Origin: Pseudomonas sp. KUIN-1
GTDB lineage: Bacteria; Pseudomonadota; Gammaproteobacteria; Pseudomonadales; Pseudomonadaceae
DNA length: 64,000 bases
Direction of reading: 5' to 3'
Assembly: GCF_009176725.1 (NCBI RefSeq)
Contig: NZ_AP020337.1
Location: forward strand, 372,001-436,000
Shown here: positions 24,053-32,576 of the stretch, one piece after another
Layout of the letters: each line of letters begins with the position of its first letter
How positions within the stretch are numbered: the stretch's first letter is position 1
Translations under genes and position numbers: made by a program
Notes under the pieces: generated by a model
What the model saw: the letters and a program-made list of their open reading frames with translations, nothing else
Told to the model about the DNA's origin: nothing
Database searches by the model: none

Positions 24053-24760
24053 TCAGATCACCTTCACCGCCCGGCCGATGAACTGAATCGGCCCGGTGGG
24101 TTTGCCGATGGGCGAGCCGGTGGATTTCTCCAGTGTCAGCTCGAACAACTGGTTGGGTTGCAGCGGCGGCAGTTTATCCAGCGGCACATGCAGGCTTTGC
24201 CCCGGTTTGACCAGCCCAAGCGAAACCGGGCCTTGCCAGTCGTCACCCTTGGTCCAGAACTCCAGTGCCTTGTCGGTCGGAACCTCGAACACGCCCAGCG
24301 GGATAAGCTGTATTTCCTGCGAATTACTGGCCTGCACGACCCAGCCAGGCGCCTTGTCCTGCGGCCCTACGAGAACCACCAGATACGACGGTTGCGCCGG
24401 TGCGCGGGTCAGCAGCGTCATGCCCAATACCAGCGAAGCAGCCAGGCCGGCCCCGGCGAGGCCGCGCCAGATCGACAGGTTGTCCCACCAGCGCACGCGC
24501 GGTCGTTGCGGCGTGCTGGCAGGCGCGGCCATGTCCAGCAGGTTACGTTCGATGCGATCCCACAGGCCAGGCGAGGGCGTTACCGGTTCGGCCAGTCCGG
24601 TCAGGGGCTGCAGACGCTGTTCCCAGGCATCGACGGCGGCCCGCAGGTCGGGCTCGCGCGACAGGCGACGCTGTACGTCGAGCCGCTTCTGCCCCGAGAG
24701 GGTGCCGAGTACATACTCGCCAGCCAGCTCGTGAATGTTGTCGTCTAAAGGCCGGGTCAT
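24053..24760 (-). CDS. RskA-type anti-sigma factor
   Basis: This 235-aa membrane anti-sigma factor has an N-terminal zinc-less anti-sigma domain (HELAGEYVLGTLSGQKR, residues 9-60). One membrane helix lies near residues 100-120 (GLAGAGLAASLVLGMTLLT). A periplasmic RskA C-terminal domain follows, rich in beta strands (SYLVVLVGPQDKAPGWVV, LEFWTKGDDWQGPVSLGLV). ATG at 24760 overlaps the stop of the sigma gene (ATGA), so the pair is co-translated. It presumably sequesters the sigma factor encoded just upstream until an envelope signal. Confidence 0.88.
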   Translation of the reverse strand: MTRPLDDNIHELAGEYVLGTLSGQKRLDVQRRLSREPDLRAAVDAWEQRLQPLTGLAEPVTPSPGLWDRIERNLLDMAAPASTPQRPRVRWWDNLSIWRGLAGAGLAASLVLGMTLLTRAPAQPSYLVVLVGPQDKAPGWVVQASNSQEIQLIPLGVFEVPTDKALEFWTKGDDWQGPVSLGLVKPGQSLHVPLDKLPPLQPNQLFELTLEKSTGSPIGKPTGPIQFIGRAVKVI

Positions 24761-25323
24761 CCCATGCACTCCCGCAAAGCCGTCAGGCTGCGCTTGATCC
24801 AGGCTTTGACCGTACCCAATGGCGCGCCAATTTTCTGCGCGATTTCCTGATGCGAATAACCGTCTACGTAAGCGTGAAAAATACAGTTGCGTCTTACCGG
24901 CTCCAGTTGCTCCAGGCATGACGTGATCCGTCCTGGATTGACCTGCCAATCGAAGGCATCGCCGATTTCCTGCCAGCCTTCCAGTGTCGCCTGTTCATGA
25001 TGATCTTCACTGCCGTCGTCTTCGACACGCACCTCGCGAGTCGTGTTGCGCAACGTGTTGAGCGCCAGGTGGCGAGTCACGCTGAAGATCCAGCCACGTG
25101 CCGAACCACGCGAGGCATCGAAGCTGGCCGCGTGGGACCAGATTTTCAGGAACGCGTCATGCACGATGTCCTCGGCCAGTGCGCGGTCACGCACCAAGCG
25201 CTGAGCGACACCGAGCAGTCGGGCGCTTTCCTGTTGATAGAGACGCTGCAAGGCCTGTTTTTCACCGCGAGCGCAGGCCTGCAACGTCGCTTCGTAATCA
25301 AAGAGAGATTCGTGCGAAGACAA
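24757..25323 (-). CDS. ECF-type RNA polymerase sigma factor (SigK-like)
   Basis: This 188-aa sigma factor has region 2 (LVRDRALAEDIVHDAFLKIW, then GWIFSVTRHLALNTLRN) and region 4 with a helix-turn-helix (GYSHQEIAQKIGAPLGTVKAWIKRSL). There is no region 3, so it is an ECF type. The start is a TTG at 25323 (MSSHESLF). An ATG slightly upstream is out of frame. Coupled to the anti-sigma gene, it resembles the SigK/RskA arrangement. The gene on its far side, a DUF3455 protein transcribed in the same direction, is separated by 103 bp and could be a target. Confidence 0.88.
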   Translation of the reverse strand: MSSHESLFDYEATLQACARGEKQALQRLYQQESARLLGVAQRLVRDRALAEDIVHDAFLKIWSHAASFDASRGSARGWIFSVTRHLALNTLRNTTREVRVEDDGSEDHHEQATLEGWQEIGDAFDWQVNPGRITSCLEQLEPVRRNCIFHAYVDGYSHQEIAQKIGAPLGTVKAWIKRSLTALRECMG

Positions 25324-25426
25324 GATGATCCGCCATCAATGGAAGACTACTGCCTCGTTGACATCACGAGGCTCCCGCGCAGCAGCATAGCCTACTGTTG
25401 CACGGTCACCTGATTAAGCGCATTGA

Positions 25427-25960
25427 TCAGCCGGCAGTCCAGAACAGGTAATCAGCCTGATACTTGACCACTTCCTTCGCGCCCTTGTTGCTCTCTGCGC
25501 AGGCTTTGGCCGGGGCAACGCCGCCTTTCAGGGCTACACGCTGAATGTAGGTGACGCCGGTCATTGCGCCCTTGCCTTCAGCCGGGTTGGCCTTGACCAG
25601 CTGATACGGCAGGTTGCCAGCGCTCGAAGGGGCCACGGCGACTTGAGTGCCGGTTATTTTGGAACCGTCTTTGGCTTCCCAGGTAGCAGGCGGGCCGTAG
25701 TAGGTGCCGACCTGTTTGCCGCTCTTGTCGTTGAGCACTGCTTTGGGGCCGACGAACGCCCACTCCATTTCGTTGGGCATGTTGGCCTTGGCGCGGCACT
25801 CGTAGGTGATCTCGCCAACCCCGGTGGTTTGCATGCCGACCTTGTTGCCAGCCGGCACACGGACGCTTTCGGGGAGGTCGGTCTGAGCCATGGCAACGGA
25901 CGACAGGCAAGTGAAGGCCAGAGTAGTACCAGCAAGGCAGAGCAAGCGTTTTGCGTTCAT
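25427..25960 (-). CDS. DUF3455 domain secreted protein
   Basis: This 177-aa protein has a Sec signal peptide (MNAKRLLCLAGTTLAFTCLS... ending at AMA-QT near residue 25), so it is periplasmic or exported. The remainder matches the DUF3455 layout: VPAGNKVGMQTTGVGEITYE, a WAFVGPKAVL strand, and GTYYGPPATWEAKDGSKITG. A conserved Cys pair is visible (YECRAKA; AKACAES). Function is unknown; relatives are abundant exported proteins in many proteobacteria. The gene lies directly upstream of the sigma/anti-sigma pair in the same orientation. Confidence 0.82.
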   Translation of the reverse strand: MNAKRLLCLAGTTLAFTCLSSVAMAQTDLPESVRVPAGNKVGMQTTGVGEITYECRAKANMPNEMEWAFVGPKAVLNDKSGKQVGTYYGPPATWEAKDGSKITGTQVAVAPSSAGNLPYQLVKANPAEGKGAMTGVTYIQRVALKGGVAPAKACAESNKGAKEVVKYQADYLFWTAG

Positions 25961-26065
25961 GCAGAAATCTCCAGAAGGTTTAACCGCGCTCAGCAACTCG
26001 AAGTGGCTGCTGAATGTACTACCCGCGAGAAACCCGTCTGGATGCAGTGATTTGAAAATATTTTT

Positions 26066-27241
26066 TCAGGGCCTGCTGAAACGGCTGCGCAGCAACACAA
26101 TTCCGGCAATTGCGGCCAGCCCCGAGCCGATCAGTACGCCGACCTTCACCTCGTCGATCAGGTGTTGCGAGCCGGGGAACGCCAGGTTGCCGATGAACAG
26201 GCTCATGGTGAAACCGATGCCGCACAGCATCGCCACGCCGTACAGTTGCACCCAGTTGCTGCCTTCCGGCAATACCGCCAGCCCGGCGCGGATGGCCAGC
26301 ACGGCGGCGAGAAACACGCCGATCTGCTTGCCCACGAACAGCCCCAGCGCAACGCCCAGCGGCACAGGATCGACCAGATTGCCCAGAGTAATGCCAGCCA
26401 GCGACACGCCAGCGTTGGCAAAACCAAAGATCGGCACCACGGCGAAGGCCACCCAGTAGTGCATCTTTTCTTCGAGGAACAGCAGTGGCGAGCGGGCTTC
26501 TTCCTCGGGCTTGCCCATCGGGATGCACAGCGCCAGGGCGACACCGGCCAGCGTGGCGTGTACGCCCGATTGCAGGACGAAGAACCACAGCAGCGCGCCA
26601 AGCAGCAGATAGGGCAGCAAACGACGCACGTTCAAACGGTTCATGACGATCAGCACCGCCAGTGTCACGAAGGCGGCGGCCAGCATCGGCAGGTTCAGAC
26701 CGGAGCTGTAAAAGAAGGCGATGATGGTCACGGCACCCAGATCGTCGAGGATCGCAAGTGCGGCCAGAAAGACCTTCAGCGAGGTCGGCACCCGATTGCC
26801 GAGCAGCGACAGCACGCCGAGGGCGAAGGCGATGTCGGTGGCTGCCGGGATCGCCCAGCCGCTCAGGGTCTGCGGATTACCCCAATTGATCACGATGTAG
26901 ATCAGCGCCGGCACCAGCATGCCGCCGGCCGCCGCAAAGCCGGGCAGGGCACGTTGCCCCCAGCTCGCCAGACCACCGGCGAGGACTTCACGCTTGATCT
27001 CCAGGCCGACCATCAGGAAGAAGATCGCCATCAGCCCGTCGTTGATCCACAGCTCGACCGAGAGACCCAGCCAGACGCTGTGCAGGATCGAGAAATAGCC
27101 GGCAGAAAGCGGCGAGTTGGCAACGATCAAGGCCGCCAGCGCAGCCGCCATCAACACGATGCCGCCGGCCGATTCGGAGGCGAGGAAGCGGGCGAGGATG
27201 GCAATGCCTCTGGGCGTTTCCCGGTTCGGAACTTGAGTCAT
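26066..27241 (-). CDS. nhaA: Na+/H+ antiporter NhaA
   Basis: This 391-aa inner-membrane antiporter has about 12 hydrophobic segments. The ion-site aspartates are present in [19 protein letters not shown] and [17 protein letters not shown] (the DD pair corresponds to Asp163/Asp164 of E. coli NhaA). The TM10 lysine region lies in [13 protein letters not shown]. The start chosen is ATG at 27241 (MTQVPNRE). Six extra upstream codons are possible. It exports sodium using the proton gradient and controls cytoplasmic pH and salt. Confidence 0.93.
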   Translation of the reverse strand: MTQVPNRETPRGIAILARFLASESAGGIVLMAAALAALIVANSPLSAGYFSILHSVWLGLSVELWINDGLMAIFFLMVGLEIKREVLAGGLASWGQRALPGFAAAGGMLVPALIYIVINWGNPQTLSGWAIPAATDIAFALGVLSLLGNRVPTSLKVFLAALAILDDLGAVTIIAFFYSSGLNLPMLAAAFVTLAVLIVMNRLNVRRLLPYLLLGALLWFFVLQSGVHATLAGVALALCIPMGKPEEEARSPLLFLEEKMHYWVAFAVVPIFGFANAGVSLAGITLGNLVDPVPLGVALGLFVGKQIGVFLAAVLAIRAGLAVLPEGSNWVQLYGVAMLCGIGFTMSLFIGNLAFPGSQHLIDEVKVGVLIGSGLAAIAGIVLLRSRFSRP

Positions 27242-27290
27242 GGTCGTCCTTGAACGCAAAGCTGTTTTTATAAAGTGTGCAGACAGGCGC

Positions 27291-27887
27291 TTACTGGCCT
27301 GTGGCGGTAAGCTCGATCAGGCAGCAACGGCTGGCGCGCGGTGATTGCAGTTCGACTTCAAGCAGACCGCCAGCGTTGTCCACTTGAGCGCAATCGTGTT
27401 TGCCGAGGATTTCCCACGGCTGACTGTCGACGCTGATCGCCACTTGCTCGGCCATGCTGAACAGCACCAGAGTACTGGCTGAACTGAACAGGCGTTGCGG
27501 GTGACGCACGTCTATCCAGTGCAAGCGTGCAGTGTAGCGGTGTGGGGCGTAGATCAGGTTGAAATCGCGAATCGGCCCGTCCAGCAAGGTGCAATTGACC
27601 TGACTGTCACCGCTGAATGCAAACGGGTCCGATGGCAGCAGCGGGCGACTGCTGAGGCCATCCACGTCCAGCGTCATGCCCGCGCCCTGCAGGACGGTGA
27701 TGATGCGCTGATAACCGGCGAACACCGAAAAACCGCCCGAGGTTTCGATGTCGGCAATCGACAGCCGCCAGCCGAAACCGTCCAGGTCCTGGCCTGCGTC
27801 GCGAGCGATCTCTTCAGTGCTGCCTCCGCCGTTCTTCCACGGCATGCGCGGGTAGTCTGCGGCGCGCAAAATGCGGGTCTGGCTCAT
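27291..27887 (-). CDS. hutD: HutD family protein of histidine utilisation
   Basis: This 198-aa cupin-type protein starts [21 protein letters not shown], the family hallmark, with a bicupin pattern following ([20 protein letters not shown]). HutD proteins have been proposed to moderate histidine-pathway flux, possibly by binding formylglutamate. The biochemical role is unproven. The ATG at 27887 overlaps the hutC stop (ATGA). Confidence 0.9.
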   Translation of the reverse strand: MSQTRILRAADYPRMPWKNGGGSTEEIARDAGQDLDGFGWRLSIADIETSGGFSVFAGYQRIITVLQGAGMTLDVDGLSSRPLLPSDPFAFSGDSQVNCTLLDGPIRDFNLIYAPHRYTARLHWIDVRHPQRLFSSASTLVLFSMAEQVAISVDSQPWEILGKHDCAQVDNAGGLLEVELQSPRASRCCLIELTATGQ

Positions 27888-28633
27888 TTGGTAAAGCGTC
27901 CTTCCAGGCGATGGCGGGAGCCGGGGTGGATCAGGCGCGCAGCGGTGACCGGCTGACGACCTGACCAGGTACGGCGGCGAATCAGCAGGCAGGGTTCTCC
28001 CGCCTCAATCTGCAACAGCCTGCATTCATCGGCTTCGGCGAGAATCGCCTCGACCACGTGCTCGCCTTCGGTGAGTGGCGCAACCTGCGACAGGTAGGCG
28101 TAAGGCGTCTGCAGGGTGAAGTCCTGCCGGAGGTAGTCCGGAGCGACCTGGGCGTTCACGAAGCGGTCCTCGATCTGCACTGGAATGTCGTTCTCGTAAT
28201 GCACGATCAGCGAGTGGAAGACCCGCTGGCCTTCGCGCATGTCCAGCGCCAGGGCGCGTTCGGAGCCAGCGGCTTCCTCCTTGAGGACCATGACCTTACA
28301 GGTGTGGCGATGACCGCGTGCGGCGATCTCGTCGGCAATGTTGTGCACTTCGAACAGCGCCGACTGGCTCTTGGGCTCGGCGACAAAGGTGCCGACGCCC
28401 TGCATGCGCACCAGCAGGCCCTCGGCGGTCAGCTCGCGCAGTGCCCGGTTTATGGTCATGCGGCTAAAACCCAGTTGCGTCACCAGCTCGCTTTCCGACG
28501 GCACACGATGGTGCGGCGGCCAGGTGCCGTTCTGGATCTGCAAGGCGATCATCTGTTTCACGCGGGCGTACAAGGGTGCGGGACTTTCGCCCATCTGGGC
28601 TGCCAGGGAAGAAGCGGCGGGCGGAGTCGACAC
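27884..28633 (-). CDS. hutC: Histidine utilisation repressor HutC (GntR family)
   Basis: HutC represses hut genes and is released by urocanate. A winged-helix domain occupies roughly residues 15-75 (VPSESELVTQLGFSRMTINR), followed by a UTRA effector domain. GTG at 28633 (VSTPPAASS) is preferred because AAGGAC lies about 7 nt upstream. Frames to 28705 or 28723 would add unstructured residues. The 249-aa length fits the family. It is divergent from hutF, with a palindromic operator between them. Confidence 0.88.
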   Translation of the reverse strand: MSTPPAASSLAAQMGESPAPLYARVKQMIALQIQNGTWPPHHRVPSESELVTQLGFSRMTINRALRELTAEGLLVRMQGVGTFVAEPKSQSALFEVHNIADEIAARGHRHTCKVMVLKEEAAGSERALALDMREGQRVFHSLIVHYENDIPVQIEDRFVNAQVAPDYLRQDFTLQTPYAYLSQVAPLTEGEHVVEAILAEADECRLLQIEAGEPCLLIRRRTWSGRQPVTAARLIHPGSRHRLEGRFTK

Positions 28634-28756
28634 GTGGGAGTCCTTGTTGTTCGAGACGGTGTTTTCGAGAGCATTCAGACGCTGCAAAGCGCTCACGCTA
28701 ACCATTAACCTGCTGCTCGGCAAGCATGCAGAAGGTTTACCGGTCGCTTAAACGTC

Positions 28757-28772
28757 TGTATATGTATATACA
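28757..28772. promoter_or_regulatory. Probable HutC operator between hutC and hutF
   Basis: TGTATATGTATATACA contains the perfect 10-bp palindrome TGTATATACA (28763-28772), like HutC and other GntR/UTRA operators. It lies 27 bp upstream of the hutF start and within the divergent control region of hutC, so repression of both genes is plausible. Confidence 0.6.
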
Positions 28773-28798
28773 AATTACAGTGATGAGGTGTGAAGTCA

Positions 28799-30163
28799 AT
28801 GTCAGCCTTCTTTGCCGAGCGCGCGTTACTCCCCGACGGCTGGGCCCGCAATGTGCGTCTGGAGGTCGGTCAGGACGGTATTTTGACCCGCGTCGAAGCC
28901 AATGCTGATCAGCAGGGCGCCGAGAAGGTCAGCGGGCCTTTGCTGCCTGGCATGCCGAACCTGCATTCCCACGCGTTCCAGCGTGCGATGGCCGGGCTGG
29001 CGGAAGTGGCGGGCAACCCCAATGACAGTTTCTGGACCTGGCGCGACCTCATGTATCGCCTGGTGGGGCGCATCAGCCCGCAGCAACTGGGCGTTATCGC
29101 TCGCCAGCTGTACATCGAGATGCTCAAGGGCGGCTACACCTCGGTTGCCGAATTTCATTACGTGCATCAGGACAGCGATGGCAAGCCCTACGCCGACCCT
29201 GCCGAGCTCGCGCTGCAGATCAGCCAGGCGGCCGCTTCGGTCGGTATCGGCCTGACCTTGCTGCCGGTGCTGTACAGCCATTCCGGCTTTGGCGGGCAGG
29301 CTCCCAACGAGGGCCAGCGGCGTTTTATCCACAGCATCGACAGCTATCTGGATCTGCAGGCTCGTCTGCGTCCGGTTCTGGCAGCTCAGCCTGCCCAGCA
29401 GCCGGGGCTATGCTTCCACTCGCTGCGTGCGGTGACGCCGCAGCAGATAAGCCAGGTGCTGGCGGCCAGCGACCGGCAGTGTCCGGTGCACATTCATATC
29501 GCGGAACAGCAGAAGGAAGTCGATGACTGCCTGAGCTGGAGTGGTCGACGTCCGTTGCAATGGCTGTATGAAAACGCCCCTGTGGATAACCGCTGGTGCC
29601 TGGTCCATGCGACTCATGCCGAGGCGGATGAAGTGGCTTTGATGGCGCAAAGCGGCGCGGTGGCCGGGCTTTGCCTGACCACCGAGGCCAACCTGGGTGA
29701 CGGGATCTTTCCGGCGGTGGACTACATTGCTCAGGGCGGTCGCTGGGGGATCGGTTCGGACAGTCACGTCTCGCTCAGCGTGGTCGAAGAACTGCGCTGG
29801 CTGGAATACGGCCAGCGCCTGCGCGATCAGCGCCGCAACCGGCTGTATCGCAGCGATCAACCCATGGTTGGCCGCACGTTATACGACGCTGCGCTTGCCG
29901 GTGGCGCGCAGGCGTTGGGGCAGCAGATTGGAACGCTGCAAGTGGGTCACCGTGCCGACTGGCTGGTGCTCGATGGCAACGACCCGTACATTGCCATGGC
30001 CTCGGACGACGCCATCCTCAACCGCTGGCTGTTCGCCGGCAGCGACCGGCAGATCCGCGACGTGGCGGTCAATGGGCGATGGGTCATACGCGAAGGGCGA
30101 CACGCCGCAGAAGAACAAAGCAACCGCGAGTTCGCGCAGGTGTTGAGGGCGTTGCTGGGCTGA
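28799..30163 (+). CDS. hutF: Formimidoylglutamate deiminase
   Basis: HutF hydrolyses N-formimino-L-glutamate to N-formylglutamate and ammonia in the five-step histidine pathway of pseudomonads. This 454-aa amidohydrolase has the metal motif NLHSHAFQRAMAG and later metal or catalytic residues in HIHIAEQQKEVDDC, LVHATHAEADE and IGSDSHVSLS. ATG at 28799 follows GAGGTGTGAAGTCA. A GTG nine bases upstream is less likely. Other hut enzymes are not in the window. Confidence 0.93.
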   Translation: MSAFFAERALLPDGWARNVRLEVGQDGILTRVEANADQQGAEKVSGPLLPGMPNLHSHAFQRAMAGLAEVAGNPNDSFWTWRDLMYRLVGRISPQQLGVIARQLYIEMLKGGYTSVAEFHYVHQDSDGKPYADPAELALQISQAAASVGIGLTLLPVLYSHSGFGGQAPNEGQRRFIHSIDSYLDLQARLRPVLAAQPAQQPGLCFHSLRAVTPQQISQVLAASDRQCPVHIHIAEQQKEVDDCLSWSGRRPLQWLYENAPVDNRWCLVHATHAEADEVALMAQSGAVAGLCLTTEANLGDGIFPAVDYIAQGGRWGIGSDSHVSLSVVEELRWLEYGQRLRDQRRNRLYRSDQPMVGRTLYDAALAGGAQALGQQIGTLQVGHRADWLVLDGNDPYIAMASDDAILNRWLFAGSDRQIRDVAVNGRWVIREGRHAAEEQSNREFAQVLRALLG

Positions 30164-30228
30164 TGCAAGGGAGGACGCAGAGCACTCGGCGTTATTCACG
30201 AGTCCGCTTCTGATTCTGGCCGAAGGCC

Positions 30229-30319
30229 GTGGGAGCGAACTTGTTTGCGAAGGGGGCGGAAAGCGTTCTGAAATTTATCGTTCGAACGACCGTCTTCGCG
30301 AACAAGTTCGCTCCTACCG
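30229..30319. repeat. REPIN (inverted REP pair)
   Basis: GTGGGAGCGAACTTGTTTGC (from 30230) and its near complement GCGAACAAGTTCGCTCCTAC (ending about 30317) face each other across about 45 bp. They lie in the gap between hutF and the convergent lipocalin gene, where such elements usually insert. Confidence 0.8.
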
Positions 30320-30343
30320 GGCTTAGCCAGAATCCCGATTCGG

Positions 30344-30922
30344 TTACTTCTCGCCCTTGCCAATCTTCGAGTCATCCTCGCGCCAGATCAGGCGTGAGGT
30401 GTCGTAGCCTTGCTGGCGGGCCTTGCTGAGCATGTCTTCCCTGACCGAGGCAGACACGGTCGGTGTACGCGACAACAGCCACAGGTATTTGCGATCCGGG
30501 TTGCCGACCACGGCGGTGCGGTAGCCTTCGCTGACGTCCAGAATCCAGTAATCACCCTTGGCAACGCTCGGCAGCAGGCGCGAGAACCAGTTGTCGAACA
30601 CAACCCACAGCTTGTCGGTCTTGCCCGGAACCTGCGGCGAGGCGGTGCCCGTTGCTTCTTCCCACTTGCCTTCAATCGTGCGGCAGCGGTTGGTCACCGC
30701 GATGTTGCCGTCATCCTTGAGCGTATAACGCGCCTCGGACTGAGCGCACTTGCGCTGGAAGAACATCGGCAGACGCGCGATCTCGTACCAGGTGCCCTGG
30801 TACTGCTTGAGGTCGACGCTGTCGACAGTCTTTGGCTCGAGGTTGTCAGCCGAGTGGGCAAAACCGATGGCCAGGAAGCTGGCCATGACACAAATTCCAA
30901 AACGTACCAGTACCTTGATCAT
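30344..30922 (-). CDS. Lipocalin family protein (Blc-like)
   Basis: This 192-aa exported lipocalin has a signal peptide of about 25 residues (ending FAHSA-DN). The fold signature GxW is in YQGTWYEIARLPMFFQRKC, and a second conserved block DYWILDVSEGYRTAVVG is followed by YLWLLSRTP. Unlike E. coli Blc there is no lipobox Cys at the cleavage site, so it is probably soluble in the periplasm. Blc-type lipocalins bind fatty acids or lysophospholipids. The stop is 3 bp from the small upstream lipoprotein gene's frame, and both are leftward. Confidence 0.87.
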   Translation of the reverse strand: MIKVLVRFGICVMASFLAIGFAHSADNLEPKTVDSVDLKQYQGTWYEIARLPMFFQRKCAQSEARYTLKDDGNIAVTNRCRTIEGKWEEATGTASPQVPGKTDKLWVVFDNWFSRLLPSVAKGDYWILDVSEGYRTAVVGNPDRKYLWLLSRTPTVSASVREDMLSKARQQGYDTSRLIWREDDSKIGKGEK

Positions 30923-30925
30923 GTG

Positions 30926-31180
30926 TTATTTCAGACCCTGGCCCGAGAACAGCACAACCTTGTCCGCTGCGTACTGCACGCTGATAAAGGTGTTCTGGTC
31001 GCCCCAGGTGCAGCTCGACATGCCCAGCGCACCGGAACATTCCGTCGGGCTGCCGAGCAAGGACTCGACTTGAGCCTTGGGCATGCCAGCGGACAGTTTG
31101 GAATAGTTTTCCTGAGTGATCTTGCTGCAGGCAGCCAGCAGGACGCAGAACGAGAGTAACGCGACAGAACGCAAGGACAT
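30926..31180 (-). CDS. Small lipoprotein with BamE/SmpA-like fold
   Basis: This 84-aa lipoprotein starts at the ATG at 31180 with CAGGAGCT upstream. The signal peptide runs to the lipobox LLAAC (Cys18). The mature part (YSKLSAGMPKAQVESLLGSP ... CTWGDQNTFISVQYAADKVV) matches the short alpha/beta module of BamE/OmlA-like lipoproteins, with GMPKAQVESLLG being the typical turn. A Cys pair (ECSGALGMSSCTW) may form a disulfide. It is located 3 bp ahead of the lipocalin gene and presumably co-transcribed. Confidence 0.75.
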   Translation of the reverse strand: MSLRSVALLSFCVLLAACSKITQENYSKLSAGMPKAQVESLLGSPTECSGALGMSSCTWGDQNTFISVQYAADKVVLFSGQGLK

Positions 31181-31385
31181 GGATGTAGCTCCTGAACGGA
31201 AGGGGGTCGCGTCGCAGTGCAAGCCGGTGCAGTCTGGCGCTGGCGCAGTACCGCAAGCTTAGAAGAGAAAAACGGAATCTGGTTCCCGGACGGCGCAAGG
31301 ATTTATGCCGTGGATCAGATAGTCGGCCCGCAGAAGGGGCCGGCGGAATGGCGGATTGCCCGTTTTTCCGAGTATTGGCTCACGC

Positions 31386-31416
31386 GCTGGTGATCGAGCA
31401 TGGCCCGATCACCAGC
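31386..31416. terminator. Strong hairpin downstream of fbp
   Basis: GCTGGTGATCG (31386-31396) pairs perfectly with CGATCACCAGC (31406-31416), an 11-bp stem with a 9-nt loop, 15 bp past the leftward fbp stop. It lacks a U-run, so it may protect the mRNA 3' end rather than terminate. Confidence 0.5.
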
Positions 31417-31431
31417 GGTGCAGAAGACGTC

Positions 31432-32442
31432 TTACGCCTTGTGATACGCGGTGGCGCGCTCGACTTCTTCCTTGGAACCCAGGTACACCGCTACGCGCTG
31501 GTGCAGGCCTTCGGGCTGAATGTCGAGAATGCGCTGATGGCCATCAGTGGACGCGCCGCCAGCCTGTTCGACCAGGAAGGACATCGGGTTGGCTTCGTAC
31601 ATCAGGCGCAGTTTACCCGGCTTGGAAGGCTCGCGGCTGTCGCGCGGGTACATGAACAGGCCGCCACGGGTCAGGATACGGTGCACGTCGGCCACCATCG
31701 CCGCGACCCAGCGCATGTTGTAGTTCTTTTTCAGCGGACCGTCTTCACCGGCCAGCAGCTCGCTCACGTAGCGCTGTACCGGGGCTTCCCAGTGGCGCTG
31801 GTTGGACATGTTGACCGCGAACTCCTGAGTGGACTCCGGGATGGTGATGTCTTCGTGGGTCAGCACGAAGCTGCCCATTTCACGGTCCAGGGTGAAGCCT
31901 TTCACGCCATCGCCCAGGGTCAGGACCAGCATGGTTTGCGGGCCGTAGATGGCGTAACCGGCGGCGACCTGTTCGGTGCCTGGCTGCAGGAAGGCCTTTT
32001 CATTCAGCGCTTCGTTCTGGCTCAGGTATTCGTTCGGGCAGCGCAGTACCGAGAAGATGGTGCCTACCGGTGCGTTGATGTCGATGTTCGACGAGCCGTC
32101 CAGCGGGTCGAAAACCAGCAGGTAGGCACCCTTCGGGTATTTGCCCGGGATCTGGTAGGCGTTGTCCATTTCTTCGGACGCCATGCCGGCCAGGTGACCG
32201 CCCCACTCGTTGGCTTCGAGCAGAATCTCGTTGGAGATCACATCAAGCTTTTTCTGCACTTCGCCCTGCACGTTTTCGGTGCCCATGCTGCCCAGTACGC
32301 CGCCCAGCGCGCCTTTGGAGACGGCGTGGCTGATTTCCTTGCATGCGCGCGCCACAACTTCGATCAGGAAGCGCAGATCGGCAGGGGTGTTGTTGCTGCG
32401 AGTCTGCTCAATCAAGTAACGACTTAGTGTGACGCGGGACAT
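31432..32442 (-). CDS. fbp: Fructose-1,6-bisphosphatase class 1
   Basis: This 336-aa gluconeogenic enzyme hydrolyses fructose-1,6-bisphosphate to fructose-6-phosphate. The metal-binding signature [20 protein letters not shown] is intact, with SYDP-like phosphate residues downstream and a C-terminal [16 protein letters not shown] block. The length is that of bacterial class I enzymes. It is a single-gene unit ending at a strong hairpin. Glycogen phosphorylase lies nearby, but no co-transcription is implied. Confidence 0.95.
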   Translation of the reverse strand: MSRVTLSRYLIEQTRSNNTPADLRFLIEVVARACKEISHAVSKGALGGVLGSMGTENVQGEVQKKLDVISNEILLEANEWGGHLAGMASEEMDNAYQIPGKYPKGAYLLVFDPLDGSSNIDINAPVGTIFSVLRCPNEYLSQNEALNEKAFLQPGTEQVAAGYAIYGPQTMLVLTLGDGVKGFTLDREMGSFVLTHEDITIPESTQEFAVNMSNQRHWEAPVQRYVSELLAGEDGPLKKNYNMRWVAAMVADVHRILTRGGLFMYPRDSREPSKPGKLRLMYEANPMSFLVEQAGGASTDGHQRILDIQPEGLHQRVAVYLGSKEEVERATAYHKA

Positions 32443-32576
32443 GGATAGCTCCGAAAATAGGGGGTATGAAAACCTGCGCAGTTTAACGCGAGTGGCGACG
32501 TAATACTGCTATGAGACTGGCTTAAGACTGTTTCAGTTCAGATGTCAGGCGAAGCACGCCTGACAGGCCGCCTGTT

